This document shows positions 7,441-14,152 of a stretch of 14,890 nt of DNA, piece by piece. Both the position numbers and the translations under genes were made by a program. Where the stretch lies: positions 1 through 14,890 of the forward strand of contig JBDTZN010000048.1 in the NCBI GenBank assembly GCA_040005095.1, in the 5' to 3' direction. The stretch's first letter is position 1; the number at the start of each line of letters is the position of its first letter. The notes below the pieces were generated by a model. It ran no database searches. It saw only the letters and a list, made by a program, of their open reading frames with translations, and had not been told where the DNA came from. Origin of the DNA: UBA5186 sp040005095 (lineage in GTDB: Bacteria > Actinomycetota > Thermoleophilia > Gaiellales > Gaiellaceae).

Positions 7441-7581
7441 GGCGACGCGAGGACGCTTCTCCGCGTGCGCCTGCGCCACGCTGCGACGACGCGGCAGCGC
7501 AGGGCGGGCGACGGTGGTCGTCTCGACCCTTTCGGGGACTTAGAACGGCTTAGGGGCTCGCCGTCTCGCCTTTTTCGCGAG

Positions 7582-7620
7582 TGACGGGAGCGGCCTCCCG
7601 GGGTCGCTTCCGTCCCGTCA
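7582..7620. terminator. long hairpin at the end of the PIN fragment
   Basis: TGACGGGA (7582-7589) pairs perfectly with TCCCGTCA (7613-7620), and the inside can pair further (AGCG with CGCT). It lies just behind the stop codon of the minus-strand PIN fragment, so it may terminate minus-strand transcription. There is no T-run, so alternatively it is a structured recombination scar. Confidence 0.4.
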
Positions 7621-7627
7621 GGTGCGC

Positions 7628-7792
7628 TCAAGTCTCCGGCGGGAGAGACCGGCTGCCCTTCGGCCAAAGGACTTCGGCGGTGGTCGGCGCCGACGTGATG
7701 ATGCGGACGTTGCCCGCCTCAGCCTCACGGAGCATCGCCTGACACGCACTGAACTTGTTTTCCTCCTCGTTCAGCATCGCCACTCCTACGTC
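7628..7792 (-). pseudogene. PIN-domain ribonuclease/toxin, N-terminal fragment
   Basis: The frame reads RDVGVAMLNEEENKFSACQ, then EAEAGNVRIITSA and TTAEVLWPKG before a TGA at 7628. This matches the N-terminal third of PIN-domain proteins: the first catalytic Asp near the start, then the conserved T/S-S-A-x-T-x-A-E-V block carrying the second acidic residue. About 55 codons remain of a usual ~130, and the later acidic residues of the active site are missing, so it cannot be an active nuclease. No antitoxin gene is adjacent. The start of the frame is also unclear: upstream codons do not look PIN-like and no ribosome site is present. The assignment rests on motif recognition. Confidence 0.5.
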
Positions 7793-7862
7793 CCTGTGAT
7801 CCGGTGGAACTCCAACAGCACTGAGCGCAACGGCTTCCACCAGAACACAAAGCAGGTGAGCG

Positions 7863-8018
7863 CTAACGTGCCGATCCAAGCAGGACTCGCGCCCACCACA
7901 CGGCCTGCACGCCGAACGCGACGGTGAGCGCGATCCCGACCACGATCCCGAGCACCGCCAGGCGGATGCCATTCAAGCCACGCTCGACCTCAGTCGTCGT
8001 CGACCCCTGCGCCGTCAC
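7863..8018 (-). CDS. 51-aa single-pass membrane peptide
   Basis: The frame starts GTG at 8018, with a clear GGGAGG ribosome site (complement of 8024-8029) 5 bases upstream, and ends TAG at 7863. The first ~18 residues are polar (MTAQGSTTTEVERGLNGIR). Residues ~20-38 form one transmembrane helix (LAVLGIVVGIALTVAFGVQ), followed by AVWWARVLLGSAR, so a tryptophan belt and a short tail follow. Function unknown. It lies between drmC and the PIN fragment on the same strand and could be part of the same transcript, though a ~70-bp gap separates it from drmC. No family is recognised; the ribosome site and the helix are the support. Confidence 0.55.
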   Translation of the reverse strand: MTAQGSTTTEVERGLNGIRLAVLGIVVGIALTVAFGVQAVWWARVLLGSAR

Positions 8019-8089
8019 GCATGCCTCCCGCCAATCCTAGATCGAGTCGACCGAATCGAGCCCGCGGCCGGTGCTGAAGCCAGGGAGGC

Positions 8090-8875
8090 TCAGCCCGTGG
8101 CGGCGCTCACCAGCGGCTGGAGGATGTCGCGCTCGATCAGCGCCTCGAGGTGCGCTTGTACACGTGCGGGCACTTCGCCGCCTTCGACCAGCAGACCCAG
8201 CTCCATGTTCTTCGTGAAGGCGTACTCAGTCAGGTTGGCGCTCGAGACCAATAAGCGCTCCCGATCGGCGACGGCGCACTTCGCGTGAAGCGAGGCAGAC
8301 TTCCCGTTTCCTACATCCGGACGAAGTCGCTGCGGCCACGTGTACAAACGCGCGTGCTCAGCCACCTCGCTCCCTAGTGCCTTCGACATCTCGAAAGTGA
8401 CCTTGCCTCCGCTCTCGGCTTCGGACTCGACGACGACCGCCACGTCGCAACCACGCTCGGAGCACGCGATCAGCGCGGCAGCGACTTCGGGAACCTTGTA
8501 GACGGCGAAGCTCACGATGATCAGCCGCTCGTGCGCCATCGCGATCAGCTGTAGCAGCGCCTGATCCGTCCGACGGACCGGAACCGCGAACGTCTCCGGT
8601 CCTGTCCATACGACGCTGACGCGCTGTGCGCGGGCGGCACGCTCGCGCTCGCGCGCCGTTGCGACGGCGAGTGCAATGGCGGAGTTATCCAGGTGCGCGA
8701 CATCCCGAGCCGCAAGAAGGAGGCGGACGTGCTCGCGCGACGCAACGGTAGGTCCAGCGGCGAGCACCGCCGCGTCGCCGCCCTCGCCGCGGAGTAGATG
8801 CTCGAGCGAGTCGAGGACACCATCGGGCAGCGACGACACCGCCTTCCCGATCGCCGCGACGACCGCTTCCGTCAC
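8090..8875 (-). CDS. drmC: DISARM protein DrmC, phospholipase D family
   Basis: A 261-residue protein with one HKD (phospholipase D superfamily) motif: LHAKCAVAD (His197, Lys199, Asp204), then SSANLTEYAFTKNMELGLLV. Upstream are VVWTGPETF (~88-97), TDQALLQLI and SFAVYKVPEV, the pattern of DrmC from the DISARM anti-phage system. One HKD motif suggests it works as a dimer. The start is taken as GTG 8875, whose GTGA overlaps the stop codon of the drmB remnant by 4 bases, the coupling expected inside a drmA-drmB-drmC operon; the open frame extends further upstream but would then overlap drmB coding sequence. In published work DrmC is the least essential core component. drmA, nearly all of drmB, a helicase and a methyltransferase are missing from the window, so no working DISARM is present. 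The gene itself looks intact. Confidence 0.82.
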   Translation of the reverse strand: MTEAVVAAIGKAVSSLPDGVLDSLEHLLRGEGGDAAVLAAGPTVASREHVRLLLAARDVAHLDNSAIALAVATARERERAARAQRVSVVWTGPETFAVPVRRTDQALLQLIAMAHERLIIVSFAVYKVPEVAAALIACSERGCDVAVVVESEAESGGKVTFEMSKALGSEVAEHARLYTWPQRLRPDVGNGKSASLHAKCAVADRERLLVSSANLTEYAFTKNMELGLLVEGGEVPARVQAHLEALIERDILQPLVSAATG

Positions 8876-9069
8876 GGCTTCGGCAGGTAAGCGATGTCCA
8901 TGCCGGTAATCAACTCCGTAAGCGCGGCACGGTCGAGGTAGCGGTTGCCACGCTCGCAAGAAGTCTCCGGCGCGAAGAGGCAGGCGTGGCACGCGGCGCC
9001 GTGCAGCGTGACGCCTTCCACGTCAGGCTCGTGTTCCGCGCAGAGCGGATCCGACGCGCACAGCGCCGC
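8872..9069 (-). pseudogene. drmB: C-terminal remnant of DISARM protein DrmB (DUF1998)
   Basis: The last ~65 codons of a minus-strand gene: LCASDPLCAEHEPD, then LHGAACHACLFAPETSCERG and NRYLDR, ending MDIAYLPKP with a TGA that overlaps the drmC start. The spaced cysteines (CxxxxxxC...CxxC...C) and the HGAACHACL / TSCERGNRYLD blocks are the hallmark of the DUF1998 C-terminus of DrmB, a helicase-associated protein of DISARM. Upstream of about 9070 the frame stays open but encodes only the antisense of an integrase, so ~90% of the gene is gone. The cut lies within a few bases of where integrase homology begins on the other strand (9074), which marks a recombination joint. Confidence 0.75.
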
Positions 9070-9073
9070 ATCA

Positions 9074-9760
9074 AGGCCGAGGGTGAATCGGAAAGTGATG
9101 CGCGTCCTCGACTCGGACGAGATTGTGCGGCTGCTCGACGCGTCGCCGGAGCGGTATCGGCCTTTGCTCGCGACGGCGGCGTTCGGCGGGCTGCGGTTGG
9201 CGGAGCTGCTCGGGCTCGTGTGGGCCGACGTCGACTTCGCGGCCGGGTTGCTGCACGTGCGGCGGCAGTTTGACCGGGAGCATCGGCGGGCGGAGTTGAA
9301 GACGGACCGTTCGGCTCGTTCGGTGATGCTGATCCCGGCGCTCGCGGCGACGCTGCGGGAGCATCGGCTCGCGTCGCGGTTCTCGGGTGATGATGATCCG
9401 GTGTTCGCGTCGCTGGCCGGGACGCCGTTCCCGTGGCGGAACGTGGAGCGGCGTGGGATGGACAAGGCGGTCGAGAATGCGAAGCTCGACGCGGTGCCGG
9501 GCAGGCGGCGGCCGACGCTGCATGACCTGCGTGACTCGTTCGCGAGCATGTTGATCGCGACCGGCCTGGACGTCGTGTTCGTGTCCAGGCAGCTCGGGCA
9601 CGCTGACCCGACGGTGACGTTGCGGGTCTACGCGGACCTGTTCGATCGGGCTCGGCACGCGGACACGGCCCGGGCCGCGTTCGAGGCGTCGTATGGAACG
9701 ATCTTGGAACGGTCAGGGTCTACCAGGTCGGGTTCGATGCGGACGACCGCGTTTGCGTAG
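9074..9760 (+). pseudogene. tyrosine integrase lacking its N-terminal domains
   Basis: Homology runs from RPRVNRKVMRVLDSDEI to the stop at 9758 and covers only the catalytic domain. All its active-site residues remain: Arg in FGGLRLAE (codon 9194), Lys in AELKTDRSARSV, His/Arg in LHDLRDS, His in LGHADPT and Tyr in LRVYADLF (codon 9629). The arm-binding and core-binding domains, normally ~150-180 residues, are missing. The open frame continues to an ATG at 8945, but those codons are the antisense of drmB and not integrase. It is therefore a 5'-truncated gene and probably inactive, although a free catalytic domain with an intact active site is possible in principle. Its 3' end carries the 36-bp repeat found again at 14704. 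It belongs to a different lineage from the integrase at 5965. Confidence 0.8.
9687..9722 (+). repeat. 36-bp direct repeat, copy b (integrase 3' end)
   Basis: Identical at 34 of 36 positions to 14704-14739. It encodes ASYGTILERSGS at the C-terminus of the truncated integrase and contains the two TGGAACG heptamers spaced 11 bp. The pair of repeats brackets about 5 kb holding the DsrE-like gene and the HYR operon. Confidence 0.75.
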
Positions 9761-9905
9761 CTTGTCCGGCCGGGTTTCCCTTCGAGTGGCGCCAGACGCT
9801 TGCGCAGGTTGTCGCGGCCGATGAAGCGGCGCACAGAACGAGCGTAACTCGCCAGCTGCCCGAGGCCCGCGGCTGGGCGACGCGGACGCACGTCGCCCGC
9901 CCCAC

Positions 9906-9934
9906 TTGCTCGACCCCGCTCGAGGTCGTACGCT
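9906..9934 (+). promoter_or_regulatory. promoter of the DsrE-like gene, leaderless geometry
   Basis: TTGCTC (9906-9911), 17-bp spacer, TACGCT (9929-9934). The -10 hexamer spans -12 to -7 if the GTG at 9941 is +1, so the mRNA is probably leaderless; this agrees with the lack of a well-placed ribosome site. Confidence 0.5.
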
Positions 9935-9940
9935 GATCTC

Positions 9941-10303
9941 GTGAAGATCCTCTATCTCGCCATCACCGGCGCGTCCGACCCGACTAGGGCGTCGATTCCG
10001 CTCCACATCGCGGCCAACGGCTCGGTGGAGGCAGGGCAGGAGTGCGCGGTCGTGCTCGCGGGCGACGCGACGGAGCTCGTCTCGCGCGGGACGGCCGAGC
10101 AAGTCGAAGGCGTCGGCGTCCCGCCTGTGAAGGAGCTCTTCCAGAAGCTCCTCGACCACCAGGTCCCTGTCTACGTCTGAAAGGGCTGCGCCGTCGCCCG
10201 TGGGGCGACCGACGCAGACCTCGAGTGGATCAAGGCGAGCTGGCTTACGCCGCCCGAGTTAGCCCGAATGACCGCTGACTACGACCGCATCGTCAGCATC
10301 TAG
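9941..10303 (+). CDS. DsrE-family sulfur/redox protein with in-frame TGA (candidate selenoprotein)
   Basis: Read through one in-frame TGA (10178-10180), the gene encodes 120 residues. The first 79 (MKILYLAITGASDPTRASIP...AANGS...VVLAGDATELV...GVGVPP) are a small DsrE/DsrF/TusD-like fold. After the TGA the same frame continues as KGCAVARGATDADLEWIK, then TPPELARMTADYDRIVSI, and stops at TAG 10301. As I recall, actinobacterial relatives have VPVYVCxxCxxARG at this spot, so the TGA replaces the first Cys of the redox-active CxxC, giving U80-x-x-C83. A stable hairpin starts 5 bases behind the TGA. The downstream part keeps frame and family-like sequence over 40 codons, which favours UGA decoding as selenocysteine. 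The alternative is a recent nonsense mutation, plausible in this decayed region. If real, the protein would be a cytoplasmic persulfide or thiol-redox carrier. GTG start, likely leaderless; no operon partner. Confidence 0.65.
10186..10217 (+). promoter_or_regulatory. putative bacterial SECIS hairpin
   Basis: Directly behind the in-frame TGA: CTGCG (10186-10190) pairs with CGCAG (10213-10217) and GTCGCCC (10193-10199) with GGGCGAC (10203-10209), separated by a small internal loop, with a GTG apical loop. The loop starts 19 bases after the TGA with G and T (U), within the spacing and loop composition described for bacterial SECIS elements. GC-rich coding DNA gives hairpins by chance, so this is supportive rather than decisive. 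Confidence 0.5.
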
Positions 10304-10952
10304 TCAAGCCCTCCTAGTTCGGGCCGGCAGTAGCCGGCGTGGCGTTTCGGTTCGGGAAGAGCGCCGAGCGGGCCACGCGTGCGACGAGCCTGTAGAGCGT
10401 CGCGGCCCGCTACGCTTTAGCTCGGGTTCTTCCGCGTGTGATTCTCGCGGCGCCGGCAGACGGCTGTGGGGCGCCAAAGCTCAGGTCGCCGCTCGCAACA
10501 TGCCGATTTGCAGGCGGAACCGAATTAATGCGCCCCACACGCTTGCTCACGAAGGTTGAACGTAGTTCGCGGCCGTTCGGCTACGGCCGGCGCGCCGCGA
10601 CTTACTCGGTCAGAGGGCTGTGCACGAACAGCCCGCTGAGCCCCTAGCGCTTAGCCAAGCAGCAACACTTTGGTCCGAAGATCGACGGTCGTCCCGTACG
10701 CGAGCGTGAATGTTCAGGTCATCCTGGCCCCGGTGCCCTCCGCGACGACGAGCGGTCGTCCCGTCCGGCGGACGCCTGAGCAATTGGCACGCTTTCGTCA
10801 AGGTCGCGGGCGCCGTCGTCCAGCCCGGGAAAGTACGTGCTTCACGATCCGAAGGAGCCGGCGAGTAGCCAGATCCAGGCGAGAAGCGCCGGCACTGACA
10901 CCGCACCGATCCCCGTGCCGCGCTCGCCCGAATGAACGACCCGAAGACGGGA
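10304..10952. other. 650-bp non-coding stretch
   Basis: No gene I can support. Two hairpins are visible: GCCGGC-AGTA-GCCGGC (10323-10338), 20 bases behind the DsrE-like stop and possibly its terminator, and GGGCTGT-6 bases-ACAGCCC (10615-10634). The last ~110 bp hold a minus-strand hydrophobic reading frame that continues the HYR gene in frame beyond its stop codon (see findings). Confidence 0.5.
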
Positions 10953-13154
10953 TCAGCGGGTGATCTCGAAGCTGCTTGTGCCGAGAAGGGCGCCGTAGCG
11001 AGCCGCGGCGCGTGGACCGAAGCCGGGCCAGACGTACCAGCGGTAGAGCCCCGGAACGAGGCGCGTGGTCCGCCCGCCGTACTTCCAGCTTCGGCGGAGC
11101 AGGAAGCGGCTGCTGACTGGCCACGCGCTGAGGATCTTTTGAGTGCCGCGGAAGAGCTGGACGTTGTAGTACTGCGCGCCGCCGGTGGGGATCCAGGCAA
11201 GCCGTGGCGGAGCGGTCAGCCGTGCGCCTTCCGCCGGCGTGGTGAGCAGGAGACGCTGCGGCACCGCCGAGGCGACGACTCCCGCGGAGGCGTTCCCCGA
11301 GCGGTCCACGGCGACGATCACGTAGCGGTACTGCTGGCCGTTCGTCAGCCCCCGGTCGACGAATCCGGAGGTCGCGCCGGAGAAGGCCTGCACCGCCGGG
11401 TCGCGCGAGGTCGCGAGCGAGCGCGTGATCAGGACGTGATCGAAGTCCGCCGTCCTGGGATTCGTCCACTTGAGCGTCACCTTCGCGTCACTGGCCTTGG
11501 CCGTCAGGGAGGTGACGTCTTCCGGGGGCGTGCGGTCGACGAGCGTCGGCGGCGCTAGTGGCGGCGATCCGGGAGCCGCCTGTGGGCGGACGATCACGCG
11601 GGCCTGTCCGGAAGCGATGTTCCCGGCTGCGTCGCGCGCGGTGAAGGTGACGGTCGTGACGCCGATCGGGAACAGTTGGGGAGCGTCGTTTCCGACCGTC
11701 GGCGCGCGGTCGACGATGTCGGTGGCGCGTGCGGCGCGAAGGAAGGCGGCGATCGCAAGATCGCTAGCGGCGACGCCTTGATCGCTGGGCGCGGAGACGG
11801 CAATGTCGGAGGGAAGTACCAGATGCGGTGCGGTGGTGTCGATGACGGTGACGCTGAAGCTGGCCGTGCCGACGTTTCCGCGGCTGTCGCTCGCCGTGCA
11901 GGTGACAATCGTGCGACCGAGCGGGAAGATCCCGCTCGCCGGCGAGCAACGGACGATCGCGATCGGGCCGTCGAGGACGTCGACGGCGGTCGGTGTGGTG
12001 TACGAGACCGCGGAGCCGTCTGGCCCGTCGGCCTCCACGACGATGTCGGCCGGAACGTTGCTGAGCGTTGGCGGCGCGTCGTCGAGGATGACCGTGACGA
12101 CAAAGCTCTGCTGCGCACGATTTCCGCTCCTGTCGCTCGCCGTGCAGGTGACGGTTGTGGAGCCGACCGGGAAGCGGGTTCCCGAAGCGGGAGCACACAG
12201 GGGCGTGATGGTGCCGTCGACGTTGTCGGTCGCGCTCACCGTGTACGAGACGGCCGACCCGGCGGGATCGGCCGTGCGGATCGAGATCCCTGACGGCACC
12301 GTCAACACGGGCGGCGTCGTGTCGACGAGGGTGACGGTGACGTTGAAGCTCGCCGACGCGCTGTTCCGGCGCGAGTCGGTGGCCGTGCAGGTGACGCCGG
12401 TGGTGCCGACGGGGAACGTGCTCCCGGACGCGGGCGCGCAGGTCGGCACGAGGGCGCCATCGACGTTGTCCGTCGCCGTCGCGACGTACGACACGGAGGT
12501 GCCGCCCGGATTGCCGGTTGTGACGGCGATGTCGGCGGGAACAGTCAGGACCGGCGGCGTCGTGTCGTTGACGACCACGGTGACGAGGAACGAGGCGCTG
12601 CCCGTGTTCCCGGCGGCGTCGGTGGCCGTGCAGGTGACCGTGGTCGTCCCGGCTGGGAAGATGCTGCCGGAGGGGCGATCGCAGGATGCCGCCACGCTTC
12701 CGTCCACGGTGTCCGTCGCCGTGGGTGCTGCGTAGGTAACGGCCGTGCCGGTGCCGCTGGTCGTCGTCGCCGTCAGGTTCGGCGAGACCGAGACAGTCGG
12801 CGGCGTCGTGTCCCGCACACTGACCGTGAACGACTTCGAGAACGGACCGCCGCTGCTCACGGTCGTGCACGTGACCGTGGTGTTGCCGAGCGGGAAGTGA
12901 TCGCTGAGCGTGAACGTACCGCTGCCGGTGCCGCCGGAGGGATGGTCGCAGCTCACGACGAGCGGAGCGCCCGTTGCCGGATCGGACGCCTTGACCTGGA
13001 ACGTCACGTCCGCGCCCGTCGCATCCTGAGCCTCCGCGGTGACGTCGTCGACCCGGATCGGCAGGGGCGCAGACGGCGCCGTGGCTACGAAGAGCAGCGC
13101 GCAGCCGCCGACGGCGAACAGCCATAAGAGGCGGCGTAGGCGCAGCAGCGTCAC
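10953..13154 (-). CDS. secreted HYR-repeat protein with FN3 domain
   Basis: A 733-residue extracellular protein. Residues 1-30 are a signal sequence (basic MTLLRLRR, hydrophobic core, ...ATAPSAP). Six HYR-type immunoglobulin-like repeats follow at about 32-114, 118-196, 200-277, 280-356, 360-437 and 442-522. Each carries DTTPP or a variant at its start and FP-x-G-x-TTVTCTA near its end. The first five keep a Cys pair (for example 158/175, 239/256, 320/337); the sixth has lost both Cys and is degenerate. A fibronectin type III domain spans ~543-632, and ~638-733 is a further beta-rich C-terminal domain with YYNVQLFRG and LYRWYVWPG. HYR domains are associated with adhesion; the ligand is unknown. 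No sortase motif or C-terminal anchor is seen before the stop. It starts with GTG, overlapping the stop of the upstream gene by 4 bases (GTGA), so the two are translationally coupled. Confidence 0.88.
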   Translation of the reverse strand: MTLLRLRRLLWLFAVGGCALLFVATAPSAPLPIRVDDVTAEAQDATGADVTFQVKASDPATGAPLVVSCDHPSGGTGSGTFTLSDHFPLGNTTVTCTTVSSGGPFSKSFTVSVRDTTPPTVSVSPNLTATTTSGTGTAVTYAAPTATDTVDGSVAASCDRPSGSIFPAGTTTVTCTATDAAGNTGSASFLVTVVVNDTTPPVLTVPADIAVTTGNPGGTSVSYVATATDNVDGALVPTCAPASGSTFPVGTTGVTCTATDSRRNSASASFNVTVTLVDTTPPVLTVPSGISIRTADPAGSAVSYTVSATDNVDGTITPLCAPASGTRFPVGSTTVTCTASDRSGNRAQQSFVVTVILDDAPPTLSNVPADIVVEADGPDGSAVSYTTPTAVDVLDGPIAIVRCSPASGIFPLGRTIVTCTASDSRGNVGTASFSVTVIDTTAPHLVLPSDIAVSAPSDQGVAASDLAIAAFLRAARATDIVDRAPTVGNDAPQLFPIGVTTVTFTARDAAGNIASGQARVIVRPQAAPGSPPLAPPTLVDRTPPEDVTSLTAKASDAKVTLKWTNPRTADFDHVLITRSLATSRDPAVQAFSGATSGFVDRGLTNGQQYRYVIVAVDRSGNASAGVVASAVPQRLLLTTPAEGARLTAPPRLAWIPTGGAQYYNVQLFRGTQKILSAWPVSSRFLLRRSWKYGGRTTRLVPGLYRWYVWPGFGPRAAARYGALLGTSSFEITR

Positions 13155-13918
13155 TGAACGCTCTGCATCAGAAGGAGGGTGAGCAGACCGATGAGGAGCA
13201 GCCCGGCCCCGAGAATGCCCGCGTCGAGCCAGTGCGCAAGCCGGAGCTGCACCAATCTTCGCGACCGCAAAATGGGCATCGGCACGAGGACGACGGTAAG
13301 GAGCATGACGGACAGGCCCAGAAGCCCCGCGAACCTCGCCGCTCCGACCCGCGTCGTGGGCGGCGTCGCCGACGCTAAGAGCGCGGGCGGCGCGACCGGC
13401 CCGGCTGCGGCGTGCATCAGCCTCACGTGCCGCGCGATTGGCCGAGCCGGCTTCCGAGCCGCGGGCCGCGGCCGCGCGTGGGACTGCGGTGCCGAACGCT
13501 GAGTCCGCTGTGAGGAAGTCGCGGTCGCCGACGAGGACGGTCCCGACCCTGCGACCACCGTCGGTGCGGGTGCCCGCTTCGCGGTGCGTCGCGGCGCGGG
13601 CGCGGGAGTCGGCTTCGGGGCGGGCGCAGGGGCGGATCTAGGTGCGGGCGCAGGAGCGGGTGCCCACGTCCGACTGGACTTGGGCAAAGGAGCAGGATCG
13701 GGCCGGGGCGGCGGCGGTGTGGGTGCCGTCGCCGCGGTCGTCGTCGGGTCCGGATCTGTTCGGGGAACGTCCGCGGCGGCGGCGCCGGCAGCGAGGGCGC
13801 CCGCGAGGAGTACTCCGCAACAGACCGCGCGAAGCAGCACCCGCCGGGCAGTCGTGCCTGCGACGACCCGCCGCGGCCGCGCGAGCTGAAGACCTACGCC
13901 ACTAATGATGAACTCCAC
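13151..13918 (-). CDS. Pro/Ala-rich membrane protein, first gene of the HYR operon
   Basis: A 255-residue protein with GTG start; a GGGGAG ribosome site lies 8 bases upstream. Residues ~27-50 form a signal or anchor helix (VLLRAVCCGVLLAGALAAGAAAAD). Residues ~52-165 are a low-complexity, Pro/Ala/Arg-rich extracytoplasmic linker with repeated APAPAP units, a likely wall-spanning stalk. Two transmembrane helices follow (~195-217 and 231-253), separated by a basic loop (RSRRLVQLRLAHW). No enzymatic domain is recognised. The 4-base overlap with the HYR gene suggests they act together, for example as an envelope anchor or assembly partner for the HYR protein; that is inferred from context only. 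GC is extreme in the linker, so apparent frames on the opposite strand are shadows. Confidence 0.75.
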   Translation of the reverse strand: MEFIISGVGLQLARPRRVVAGTTARRVLLRAVCCGVLLAGALAAGAAAADVPRTDPDPTTTAATAPTPPPPRPDPAPLPKSSRTWAPAPAPAPRSAPAPAPKPTPAPAPRRTAKRAPAPTVVAGSGPSSSATATSSQRTQRSAPQSHARPRPAARKPARPIARHVRLMHAAAGPVAPPALLASATPPTTRVGAARFAGLLGLSVMLLTVVLVPMPILRSRRLVQLRLAHWLDAGILGAGLLLIGLLTLLLMQSVQ

Positions 13919-13952
13919 AACCCCAACTCCCCTGCGCCGCAGTGAACGACTG

Positions 13953-13981
13953 ACTATAGGTCAGCAGGCGCGGAAAGTCGA
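13953..13981 (-). promoter_or_regulatory. promoter of the HYR operon with overlapping palindrome
   Basis: On the minus strand: TCGACT (13981-13976), 17-bp spacer, TATAGT (13958-13953), giving a start near 13946 and a leader of about 28 bases. The perfect palindrome CTGAC-N5-GTCAG (13950-13964) covers the -10 box and is a possible repressor site. Confidence 0.55.
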
Positions 13982-14001
13982 GGACACCGTTTCCTTCGCG
14001 G

Positions 14002-14026
14002 ACACGCCTGCGCCCGGCAGGCGTGT
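14002..14026. other. perfect 10-bp hairpin upstream of the HYR promoter
   Basis: ACACGCCTGC (14002-14011) pairs with GCAGGCGTGT (14017-14026) around a 5-base loop. No T-run on either strand. It lies between the HYR promoter and the integrase relic and could be a terminator for incoming minus-strand transcription or a protein-binding palindrome. Confidence 0.4.
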
Positions 14027-14152
14027 GTTCGCAGTCGAGGGCACCGGCTCCTTCGGATCAGGACTCGCCCGTTTCCTCGGGCAGCGCACGAGATCGCGTT
14101 CTTCGACCCGAGCGGGATCGACGGGCGAGGCGGGGCGCAGACACGGTCGAGC

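Larger units (their letters stand above)
7198..7627. other. attachment region between integrase and PIN fragment
   Basis: No protein gene. It contains the tRNA-Ala 3' fragment, its terminator, phased repeat copy a, and a long hairpin (7582-7620). A minus-strand frame across the tRNA fragment gives the well-known spurious peptide RTGIEPVTSGLQ, produced by antisense tRNA. Confidence 0.6.

Noticed and set aside
7302..7667. minus-strand frame containing RTGIEPVTSGLQ
   Set aside because: This peptide is a known artefact of reading a tRNA T-arm region antisense; here it lies over the tRNA-Ala fragment.
8876..8992. Upstream extension of the drmC frame
   Set aside because: It overlaps the drmB coding tail in another frame; the GTG at 8875 with its 4-base overlap is the expected coupled start.
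8945..9073. N-terminal 43 codons of the long integrase frame starting at ATG 8945
   Set aside because: They are antisense to the drmB remnant and do not resemble an integrase core-binding domain; the integrase is truncated at about 9074.
9070..9549. Upstream part of the minus-strand frame leading into the drmB tail
   Set aside because: It is the antisense of the integrase catalytic domain, Ser/Arg-rich and without DUF1998 features.
11764..13125. 453-codon minus-strand frame and several plus-strand frames across the HYR gene
   Set aside because: Shadows of the repetitive, GC-rich HYR gene; they lack domains and their His/Arg/Val periodicity follows the HYR repeats.
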